The translations under genes and the position numbers were made by a program. The notes under the pieces were generated by a model. That model searched no databases. It saw only the letters and a list, made by a program, of their open reading frames with translations, and had not been told where the DNA came from. A DNA stretch of 64,000 nucleotides from Liolophura sinensis. Taxonomy: Eukaryota > Mollusca > Polyplacophora > Chitonida > Chitonidae. Positions 38,101 to 47,957 of this stretch are shown here, piece by piece (position 1 is the first letter of the stretch; each line of letters begins with the position of its first letter). Where the stretch lies: positions 44,131,385 to 44,195,384 of the forward strand of contig NC_088295.1 of assembly GCF_032854445.1 (NCBI RefSeq), read 5' to 3'.

Positions 38101-41100
38101 GTGCACTGGAACATGTATGTGTGTATGCACAGAATGGATTTAACGGCAGACGGTCAATAAAAGTACATGATTTATGCCAGAGCTTCTTTGTTACACATAC
38201 TGTCAATATACCGCTGAATATAGGATTCAGCGCAGTTCAATGTAAGGTTTCAAGTATCAATCAAATTCACATAAAACTGCACAGAATGTACTGAATTGTG
38301 CTTTACAACCAAGAGTTACAATGCTCTATCACAGAGACGTCCCATGGTTTATCCGCCCAACTCTAAGACCCACATGTGTCATAAACACTCCATAACAATT
38401 ATATGGCTTAAGTATTGTTTCTTCATTTAATCAAGATAATGATATCTCATATCATTTACTTTTAATCATTGAGCCATTTTAACTCTTCAATGCCCTGAAC
38501 TTTCCTTCATAAATATGCATGATTCATGGTCCAATCAGGGTCCACTTTACAAAGGTCAACAGGCACCTTAGTTAACGACACTGACAGGGGTTCAAAACAA
38601 CAAGATGGGATGTGGTTGTAGTGAGAGGTATGTGGTGTGTAGAAGTGCAAGCACAAAAAATATAACATTCCTGCACATCAACATGTTAAGGATAATGGAA
38701 GAGGAGGGAGGGGGTCTGTCATTTTGATGTAAAATAGGTTTGACATAAACTAGTGACACAACAACAACATATGCTACATCAGCTATCCAATCGCTATGGC
38801 TATCACCAGCACTGTTTGATAGCACGGTGACTTTCCTCTGTCTGCACATGGATTAGCATTCACAATACTGCTTATTGCTGGTGTATAATGATGAAAATAA
38901 ACTGGATCCGAACATGCATGCATTTGCTTTGAAACAAGGAAATACGCAGTTATAAGGGACGATCAATAATTGGCTGAAAATGCCCTGGAAGAAGTGTGTG
39001 GGCCACAATGCCATTGGCTGTTGGAAGAATAGGCTTTTGAAGACTTTTACTACCCTAATTCTTCTAATTTTTATGACAGATATTAGTAGTGCTGAAAGCA
39101 GAATATTACACATTTCTTTCCACAGCTTTTTGGAAAAGTTAAGGTATGAGTATGTTGTTCAATAGATGGTCTAACCAAGTCACAAAAAAGAAACTAAATA
39201 TTCCTACCACAGTTGAATATTGTATATTGGTTAAAAAGAGCAGACTAAGTGTCCCAAAAATCTGAAGAAACCATTTATACACAGTTAAACAAGGGTGATT
39301 ACGAAGCCTACAGCGCAGGATCAAACTTACTGACAGGAAGATGGAATGAAACAACACCTAAATCACTGTAAATATACATGTAGGTCTGTCAGCAACCTGC
39401 GGATGGTTGTGGGTTTCCTCCGGGCTCTGCCCGGTTTCCTCCCACCATAATGCTGGTCGCCATCGTATAAGTGAAAAAATATATTTGAAACACCAATCAA
39501 ATAAATAAATGAATAAATAAATAAATAAATATACATGCATGACTGAATACGCATGTAAACCTTTTGTACAACCTTCCGAACGTTTTATTCTACGTGCCAG
39601 GCTGAATGTAGCTGAATCATGAATACACTGTCACATTACTTACCGCTACTAAATCATATCGCCCAATCAGATGTGTGCTTGAGATGAGAGGTCCCCTTGA
39701 TATGTCTATGTGCTCTCCCATCTTGTACACTGTGACTGAGCTGCCTGATTTTGACAGGCTCGCTATATGAGGTATTTGAACCTTCTTAAACCTGAAGCAA
39801 ACAAAAAAAAAAAAAAACAATGCTCTCACAAATCCATGGCATCTACTATACATATGCCAATTTTCAACAAACTCGACCCCCGACATAATGCATTATGCTT
39901 CATTTCATACTAAAGAATAAACACATATTTTGCCAGTCTCCTACCAGATAGGAATAAAAGTGTGTATGTTTTATAGACAAAAATTACATAGCCTCTGTAT
40001 TTGAAATAAAATTTTGTCCATAGATAAGTTGCTTGTTTAGCCGGATTCTGAGAGTTCTATTGACCGTAAGGTTTGTTGTGAAGGCAGGGTGATCGCTTAC
40101 TGGAAAAATGTGAGCCTCAGCAACAAATGTTATATTTTAAAACCTGTATTTTTCTGTAAAAATGCACTTTTTAGTCAAATCTTGAACAATCAACGGAAAT
40201 TATCATGAAAAATGAACAAAATGTTGAGTGTTAAAGAAGTCCAGTTAATGATATTTTTTAAAACAGCAAATCAACCTGAAACTTAATTTTAAATAAGATT
40301 TGTAACTTATAATTCACAAGACATGTAGCAAGATTGAAAAATTCACACGGAAAGTCCAACAAAGTTACAAACCTATTGTCTTCAAACATTTTTTCTGCTA
40401 ACTTTGCATCAATCTCCAGCCTTTCAAATTTCAGGTCTTCAAAGCGCAGCTTTCTGCCAATCATTCCCATACATCTCAACTCCGACTGAAACAAACATCA
40501 GTTTCCATTCAGTTAAGCCAAACAAGCATAAACCTAAATATTAAATATTTAACATTTAATAAAAGCTTAAAATGCCTGTTTGGAAACGATTGTCTAGTTT
40601 CTAAGACTTAGTATTCTATAAGCACTAACAACATTGAAAAACAATTGTTTGAAACCAAAATCAAAGACACTGTACATGTATTCAGTTTCCCACACTCTAA
40701 GCTATTATCAGTTTGATCAGTTTCAATGATAAACACCTGCCCTGGTAACTTCATTTGTAATATTTCAGCACAGCCATTTGTAAGACCTGTCAAATGCCAC
40801 AGCTATATAATGCTTGCAAGAACAGCATTAAATCCATATCATCCTGTAAAAATGTTGGTGTACTGAATGAATTCTTGGGGTTTAACATCGCATTTAACAA
40901 TTTTTCAGTCATAAGATGACAAGGAGTAATCAGGTGTGTGTATATATACTGTGTCTCTTTGTGGCAGGGCGAGTCCATGCCACCAAAGTGCTGCCTCCAC
41001 TAAAGTATCATGACAACAGATATGGCACCTCGACACCCGGCCAACCAGTCCTGTTTCCTTGCTCTAACCTTTCAGTGCTGAGCAAAAGCGAGTCAGCAAC

Positions 41101-44100
41101 AAGTACAATTTTTAAAGTCTTCGGAATGATCCAACCTGGGTTTGATCCCGGGCCTCCCAACTTTGAGACAGATGCTCTAACCATAGCCTGTTCATGTATA
41201 GATGAATTATAAATGTAAACCTCGTGAATACATACTGTTGAGGGTTTCCAGTCACCCATCTTTATGTCAACATCATGGACAAAGCTACCACTGTGTACTG
41301 GGGAAAAAAAAACAACAACAACAAAAACAAAATAATTCATACTTGGTTATATTCACAAGGTCAATCAGCATTTCAGTCTAAGTGAGTTTACATAGGTCTG
41401 AATGAGACAAGGTGGGGGAATCTCGCAAACTGATGCAGCTATTAATGTGATTTTATGGTACCTGCTATGCTGAATATACATATTGCATAATCTCGTTTCT
41501 CTGCTCAATGGCACAAGTGAACGGCTATCGTAAAATCGCATCTTTAGCCACGTCAGTTTGTGAGAATCTTCACCTTATCTGGCCTAAACCTGTGTGAACG
41601 TGTGAGATTCCTGAAAGGATGATTATGGCATATGCTTACTGTACTTCTGACAGAATTTTAGCCAAAATGAACTGAGTATGTTTGTGATATATGTATTTTT
41701 TTTGCATATGCTTATTGTATTTTTGACAGAATTTTAGCCATAATGAACTGAGTGTATTTGTGGTATGAATTTTTTTGCATATGCTTATTGTATTTTTGAC
41801 AGAGCTTAACCATAATGGGCTGAGTGTATGCACAATATGCATTTTTTTCCATATGTTTATTGCATTTTTGACAGAATTTTAGCCATAATGAACTGAGTGT
41901 ATTTGTGGTATGAATTTTTTTGCATATGCTTATTGTATTTTTGACAGGATTTAACCATAATGGGCTGAGCATATTTGCGATATGCACTTTTTTTGCATAT
42001 GTTTGTTGCATTTTTGACAGAATTTTAGCCATAATGGACTGAGTATATTCGCAATATGCATTTTTTTTTATCCTTCCATTGGGATAAAATAAGAGAAAAA
42101 TTCTGAAAATGTACTTACTGTTTGGTGGTGGAAAACTGCACAATTCAATATAGTGTTGTTCTCTGAAAGCTGTTTCCAGTATATGCCCCAGGATAAAAGA
42201 ACAAGTTCTCCAGAAAGCCTATAATACAAAACAGGACATTTTTACTAAGCCTTTTGTTACTGTAAAATAATATGCAAAAAGCACTTTTCTGTAATCATGT
42301 ACTACCTCAGAGGGATCTTTTTTTTTTAATCTGTAGACGATGTCATGAGAAAGTATTTCACTAAACACAACCATCAAGAACTTCCATATCCATCAGTATT
42401 ACCATCAAGTTCTAATACATGTATTTAATTATCATAAATTATTTTTTTACATTTTTGCACTGGTTGTTTGATTTTGAGTGAAACTTAATAGTGAAAAGCA
42501 AGCCCAGTGACAAATGCATAAAAGTAAAAACTGACATGAAATCAGACACCTAGGAACTGCCAAACTCTTTAATGAACAACTCCATCATACCAATGAATCT
42601 TTGAGGCAGGAGAGTCCCAATCCAGAAGTCATCATAGTGCTGCCACACTGTACATTCATCCACAGACATGAAATTACAGCCAATCCGCACACAATAAAAT
42701 ATTACAATACACAACTGTAATGCAGTATGTATTAACATGAAAACTGAGTAGCAACAAATACATGTACATACTGAATTAGCTGCCGCGGGATCTTCGTCTT
42801 TAAAGTGGAGAAACTTTAGCTGACAGTCTTCTGTGAGAGGCCTGTGCAAGTCCCATGGCTGACCATTAACAAGCGCCAAGGCGGAGCGACTCATCAGCAA
42901 CTCTTGTATGTCTGTCAAACAAACCATGAAAGAAATGAAAATTATTCATTCTCGGATTAACAGAACTGAAGAGCTGTTTCAATGTAACATATGTATAGAA
43001 ATGTACTGCCTGTTTGAACAATGGCAATCACTATTATACATCTGTGAGCTTGTAACTAAACTTCACTAATATTTGAAAAGTGCAGTACTTTTCCAGGTAC
43101 TTGACACACCAGCTAAATGGTTGCAGCCAATCCAGTAACAGTTCCTTTCAAAGGCATAGTCTACAAAAGCCTTGCATAAAATTTATCTTTAATGATCCCA
43201 ATCACCTTGAAAACGTAGGAAAAGGCCACTGAAAATCATTAGATCTTCCTCGTGACAATGTGCAAAGTGTGGCGTAAGTTTGGTGAACTTGAGGTAAACT
43301 GCCCAGGAGATACCAAGATGATGGGACACTGACAACAACCACAGTGTTTAAAAAAATTGAAATCACAAGAACACCTCCCCCATCTCCCCACACAACACTT
43401 TCAGGTCACTCTAAGATCTCTGTCACAAAGGCCCAGGTCAGTGGTTTATCTTGGGCACTCAGTTTTCCATTCCACTTTTTTGAATGAGCCATTAATGAAT
43501 ATAGCATTAAAACAGCAATCAAATAAATACCCCACCCCCAACCCACCCCCCACCAACTAAAACAACTCAACTCCTCCAATTAAACACTGATTTCGTTCAA
43601 TAGTGGCAGAATGATAGGGATTGAAAATTTGAATTTTCCACACTAGGCAGTGTTTGGCTGCAGATTCATATCAAGAGTACTATTTACACTGCGTAAAAAA
43701 AAAATAAACTTTTTTTAAATTTTAAAAAATAAAATAAATTTTTAAATTTATATTGAAAGTTTAATGAATACATAGGTAGTTATGTGAACACTTATACTTA
43801 CGCATAGCACAGTTAAATGGAGTTGACAAGTCTTTGTTCATAATGAGAGTACAGTCTTCTGGCGTGCCTTTGTATTCCACTTTAATCTTCTCAACTCTCT
43901 TAATAAGGCCCATCTGCCTTTTCTTTTCTTCACCAAAAAGTTCATTTCTTTTCTTTCTAACTTCTGAATTTGTTAGTTTTCTGTAAAGTCGGTGTTGCTG
44001 GAATATACACCCTACAAGCAAAGAATAAAGGATAAAACGTGAAGGATAAGAGAAGCATGAAAACTAAACATCATAAAAAATTCAAAAACCAAGACGTCAA

Positions 44101-46831
44101 AATCACAATTTTTTCCCATTATATCACGATTCAATACAACATGGTCACAAAATGTGTCTGTAAACTTTTCACCAAGCTCTTGTTGCATACATCTGTACAT
44201 ACTTTCAGAAGTCTTAGTGAAACAAGCATTCATATTCGGTATATGGTTTTCATCCAGAGGTTTGGTTATGATGTTATCATTCAATGGGAGCCATCATATT
44301 ATAATGCTGATTTAGCTTACATTTAACATTCAGCATCTAACTGGGTCCGTTCCTGTCTTATACAAGTGGACGGCTATCAGTGGCTAACAATGTTCATATA
44401 ACACAGTTACTCTTCACTTATAACAAGGTAGGCAGATCTGTCACCCAACAACAGCATTATACTGAGGGGACAGGTGCATGTACTTCCGTCTCTGTTTTCT
44501 CACGTAACCAAGAGTAACTTTGATATATCACAATGGCTGTCTTGGCATTTCTCTTTTAGGCAATTACTTGAATACAAGTGTCGCTTTTATTTGAAGAAAC
44601 GGAGCGCACAATATCCTCCTTCAAGGGTTATGACAAGCACGGCCTAAAATCCAGCTAGAAGACTCAGGTATCAAGGTATATATAAATGGTAATTACAGGA
44701 GAACTCGCATCTTGATCGTGATGAACTCAACAGGTTTGGAAAGAACAAATTCTTGGCATCATGTGCATACTAAATGTGTACCTGTAGCTCTCATAGCTAA
44801 ATTAACTCTTGTTAATTTCATCCAAAATGATGGCGCTTTCACGTTTTCAGCTGTTGTTTTATTTCATTGTACTCCAACATTTTTACAACATATGTGACTC
44901 TAACAGGAGTATAATCTCCTCGAAGATTGTAATCCTCAAATGAATGTCTAAACAATGCTACTAACAGCAACAGCCCCAACACTCATAAATAAAAACAAAT
45001 ACATTTTGGATTTGTACCCTTTTGGCTTAACATGCTTACAAGTCTTTGTTTACAGAAGTTAAACCTTATGATGGATGTAATTTAGGCAGGCTAGGATGTT
45101 AACAAAAAGAGAATAAAGTGACAGTTTTTTAGTCGCTGGAAAAAAAAAAACATAGCTGCACATGTGTGGCTCAACTAATCTGACAATGTATTAACATACC
45201 AAGCAATACAGAGCCACACTCAAACAGAAATCAGACGGCACAAAGTGGCCCGTTCTCACAGTCATGTGACTTGGGGATTCCCATGAGACACATCATCAGC
45301 TGTCAGGCTATAAATAAGTGAGTGGCTTCCGCAGTAGCTCATACATATTTAGGTAACACAACACAGACTATAAATACACTCTCAAGTGGGATCGTTTTTG
45401 TGGGATAATTCATACAATTTGGAAGAACATAGCAAACATGATAACTTGTACATACTAGATAAAGTGACATGGTTAGAACTGTCAGCAGTACAACTTAACA
45501 CACTTGGTCATTTACAAACATCTTCATCCCTCGGTGAGTTCCGTGTGCAAAATTACGTTTCCACTGTGTGGGAAGGCCTGCTAGCACGTCACATGACATT
45601 ACAGAGGATTGCGCGGTTATGTTGATTAGAAACAAGGCTTTCAATTGAGGAGATGGAGACCCTGCAGTGAAAACTGCCATCTTCCTATTACACAACTATG
45701 AAGCAGGACATGGACGTAGCTGCTCAAACATGGCGACAGTTGGAAAACCTTGGAAACCTTTATGGTTACAATAAATATATTCGAAATCGAGTAGAGACAT
45801 ATGGTGGTGGTGCAGTGGGTGTGGAAACCGGGTGTTTTATTTTTATAACAAAGACAATCGGCCTGGACCTTCATCGAGTATGAAATTAACATTGTAAGCG
45901 TGGAGACTCCAATGATGCTTGGCCAGTAAAAGAAAAGGAGTTGGAGTCTTTCAGGCCAAGGAAAAACATGTTCTTCTGGGCCCAGTTGTTCAAAACTGTA
46001 TTAGCGGTTAGCCTCAGGTGGCTACTTTAACTCCTCTTTTTTACTGGACTGGCAGAGCCACAGAGGCAACCAATGGTAAAACATACACCGATTCATGCCA
46101 TCTCTGATATGTCCTATCTAAACAATGGCTGCTTTCCAAAACTGGTCTAAACTTTGGCTCTTACCTCTCGGCATGGCCATTTCTAAACAAGGTGTTCATT
46201 ATGCTGGTTTTTACAGGGTTAACGCTCATGCAACATTTAGGAACGAAAACTTTTTCAAGACCCATAACTGTGGTGGAGGCACAAAGGTTGCTGTTTTAGC
46301 GATGAATATGAGGTGAATTTGGGTCCCATATGTTCTTACCAAATGGAATATACCTTGGATGTTGCATATGCAGGTAGGCTGAGACGTAAGAGCCAAAGCT
46401 GACACTAGTTTTGCACAACTGCCATTGTTTTGAAAGGACTTATCAAACACTGTGTGAATCTTGTGTATGGTTTACCACTGTTTGTCACTGTGGCTATGCT
46501 ATCTCCCAGCCCTGTAAAAAGACAGGAGCTGAAGAAGCCACTTGGGGCTTATTGGCGGTTAAGCCCAGTATTATCTTTAGCTTAGTTTGGACTAAAGTAC
46601 TGGACTGGTACCAAGATTTAAGCCTGGCTCAACTTTAAATACATTTCTGAACAACCGGCCCCTAATGTTTCATCGAGACGCTTGGCCGTCAAATAATACA
46701 ACAGCAACAACAACAACAGTATAGTTTGTAACCGGCCTTAACACCAGTGTTAAACATCGTCTGCAAGGATACTTACGATGATGACGATACAGGGAGCTTA
46801 ACTGAGCTGAGAATACTGTTTTACACGACAT
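35113..46831 (-). CDS. MRPL39: MRPL39, mitochondrial large ribosomal subunit protein mL39
   Basis: A structural protein of the mitochondrial large ribosomal subunit, with a threonyl-tRNA-synthetase-like (TGS-type) fold from family knowledge. Ten coding exons in transcript order: 46831-46777, 44011-43802, 42911-42772, 42218-42119, 41297-41236, 40485-40373, 39791-39644, 37366-37292, 35708-35661, 35175-35113. They sum to 1,014 bases, or 337 residues plus stop, close to the human length. Diagnostic blocks: MNKDLSTPFNCAM (human MNKNISTPYSCAM), LALVNGQPWDLHRPL (ALVDGQPWDMYKPL), AFWRTCSFILGHILETAF, HDVDIKMGDWKP, LRFEDLKFERLEIDAKLA, YKMGEHIDISRGPLI (HRIGDFIDVSEGPLI) and LKRFQGLGLP. The basic N-terminus (MSCKTVFSAQLSSLYRHHR) fits a mitochondrial presequence. 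No frameshift was found. The exon 2 acceptor is set at 44011 because only it keeps frame with exon 1. Confidence 0.95.
35521..35660 (-). repeat. 19-bp tandem array of 5' splice sites at MRPL39 exon 9
   Basis: The plus-strand unit is gtctatatgcacttaccaa; read on the gene strand each unit contains TTG|GTAAGTG. Eight donor-like sequences occur at exact 19-base spacing. The first in the transcript is the authentic exon 9 donor (ending AAATTG at 35661), and seven more follow in the intron. Unit differences are single substitutions (tctata or tcaata; one copy with tatacac). The array seems to have grown from the splice donor itself. Confidence 0.95.
35874..36191 (-). mobile_element. SINE family B, full length
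   Basis: The same family as at 33153, inverted. The 3' part (gtgagtgcttggggtttaac as seen on the plus strand) is at left and the tRNA-like head is decayed at right (caaaattgaccctggactag). It lies in MRPL39 intron 8. Confidence 0.82.
36927..37186 (-). mobile_element. SINE family A, diverged
   Basis: A complete but older copy in MRPL39 intron 8; the head and part of the body carry many substitutions and a small deletion (cttcccatgatataatggaag). Confidence 0.8.
37490..37738 (-). mobile_element. SINE family A, diverged
   Basis: A second diverged copy, in MRPL39 intron 7 just upstream of exon 37366-37292 in the transcript. The two copies flank exon 8, one on each side, in the same orientation. 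Confidence 0.8.
39387..39537 (+). mobile_element. SINE family A, 5'-truncated, opposite orientation
   Basis: It starts inside the body (gtctgtcagcaacctgcgga), continues ggtttcctcccaccataatg, and ends caccaatcaaataaataaat on the plus strand, antisense to MRPL39. The tRNA-like head is missing, as expected of incomplete reverse transcription. Confidence 0.85.
40864..41181 (-). mobile_element. SINE family B-like, uninterrupted copy
   Basis: It shares the ggggtttaacatcgcattta 3' end with family B but has a different body (gccaccaaagtgctgcctcc, then ccaaccagtcctgtttcctt) and a B-box-like gtttgatccc at right. It serves as the intact reference for the interrupted copy at 55437. MRPL39 intron 5. Confidence 0.8.
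41411..41574. mobile_element. MITE-like element with about 25-bp inverted ends
   Basis: The left end ggtgggggaatctcgcaaac-tgatg pairs with the reverse complement of the right end cgtcagtttgtgagaatctt-cacc with few mismatches. At 164 bases with no coding capacity, it fits a non-autonomous DNA element. MRPL39 intron 4, beside the 72-77-bp tandem repeat. Confidence 0.65.
41636..42062. repeat. About 72-77-bp tandem repeat, 6 copies, in MRPL39 intron 4
   Basis: Each copy contains gcatatgcttattgtatttt then gacagaattttagccataat and a variable T run. Copy length varies because of that T run and small indels. The array lies just downstream, in transcript terms, of the MRPL39 exon 4 donor at 42118. 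Confidence 0.9.
44012..46776 (-). other. MRPL39: MRPL39 intron 1
   Basis: A 2.8-kb intron with the donor GTAAGTATCCTT and the acceptor tttgcttgtag. Apart from the inverted-end element at 45978 I see no known repeat or exon. Confidence 0.8.
45978..46662. mobile_element. About 0.7-kb element with inverted ends
   Basis: The left end gggcccagttgttcaaaact matches the reverse complement of the right end (ggggccggttgttcagaaat), and similarity extends for about 25 bases. There is no transposase-like frame inside. It lies in MRPL39 intron 1. Confidence 0.55.
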
Positions 46832-47957
46832 TTTCTTAATGTCATAAACAATTTCATTAAATATGCTACGGTAAGTTCACAACTATTACTTTACATTTCT
46901 ACACCATGCCGCACAGCAGTTTTGTACTGTAAGTGCACCCTTTTTCATTCTACAACAGGAATAACCGTAAACAGAAAAAGGCCCCATGAACAAAGGGACA
47001 TAACCATGGTCGGCCTGTTTAAAGAGAGGTTAAAGATGTCGATACACATGTACCTTTATGGCTATGTGTAAATCAAAACACGAGAAACAGAAACAAAAAT
47101 CTGATACAAACTGAAAACTGGTCAACGCATGGATTTGTATCAATAACAAATTTAACACCTACAAATGCGTGTTGTATGTCCATATGAGAGTTGTTTTAAA
47201 CAGTTAAAGTTTACGGCGTTATACCTCTACTTACATGCATGTACCTTTAAAGGCACTACGGGGTACCTTATGGTTTTTCCTTATTTTCAAAACTTTAAAA
47301 ACAGTTTGTCTGTTTTTAGTAAAATAATGTTAAGCCTTTTGAAATGAATGTTGAAGCTTTAAAAAATCATTTTAAACCTTTGAAAATTTTCCTTATTTTT
47401 GAAGTCTTTAAAGTTTTACCCATCGCATACAAAACGTAAAAAATAAATAGCGCAACATCACCCCATAAGGCACAGCCAACCCCTTGAGAGAGATAGACAT
47501 AAAAAAAATAATAATGTTGCAGCCACAATTTAGATGGTTTTACCACTTGGCCATAGTTGTCCGCAGTACGACGTGTTGTCCTTGCAGATTTTCATATCAT
47601 TTCATAAATTGCCATTTTTCTTAATCCATTGTTTTTGTGGATTATAGGTCAGGTACACCAGGGTGTTTATTGTTGTTCTTCTTCTGTTTTTTTTGTTGTT
47701 GTTTTCTTTGGGGGGGGGGATTTTTTATTTGCTTGACCACGCTCCTGCATAACCCTTTCGATGCCCTCGTGCAGACAAGTAAAAAAACGTTTCAGAGTTG
47801 TGTCCCCTTAACAGTGTCGCTGTGCACCTCGTAGCCATAACGACGATGTGTAAATATTTATTGGATGCACTGGACAGCGACTCGACATATATCAGTAACA
47901 CTGGCGCTTGTAAAATAGGAAACTATTTATTACTTAGTGCAACATAGAGGACGAAAA
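46832..47957. promoter_or_regulatory. Head-to-head intergenic region, MRPL39 / CFAP45 promoters
   Basis: The start codons of MRPL39 (minus) and CFAP45 (plus) are 1,126 bases apart and divergent, so both core promoters should lie here. I see no TATA box that clearly belongs to either gene and no SINE in this interval. The only motif I would name is the X-box-like sequence near CFAP45. Shared regulation is inferred from the arrangement. Confidence 0.55.
47831..47844 (+). promoter_or_regulatory. X-box-like RFX motif upstream of CFAP45
   Basis: The 14 bases GTAGCCATAACGAC fit the ciliary X-box pattern (RYYNYY, 1-3 bases, RRNRAC) at 11 of 12 defined positions with a 2-base spacer. They end 113 bases before the CFAP45 ATG, within the distance typical of RFX sites in ciliary genes. 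RFX control of axonemal genes is established; its action here is inferred. Confidence 0.4.

Noticed and set aside
41636-42143. Minus-strand open frame of 143 codons with repeated HTTNTLSSLWLKF-like units.
   Set aside because: It is the 72-77-bp tandem array read through the exon 4 donor of MRPL39; the real exon ends at 42119 with a good GTAAGT.
43997-44011. Alternative MRPL39 exon 2 acceptor at attccag|CAACACC.
   Set aside because: It would leave exon 1 out of frame by one base; the acceptor 14 bases upstream (cttgtag|GGTGTA) restores phase and gives the 337-residue product.
46760-46831. A minor-spliceosome (U12) intron after MRPL39 exon 1, because the donor region reads GTAAGTATCCTT.
   Set aside because: The GTATCCTT word is offset by four bases from the splice site; using it breaks the frame with every acceptor near 44011. 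The ordinary GTAAGT donor fits.
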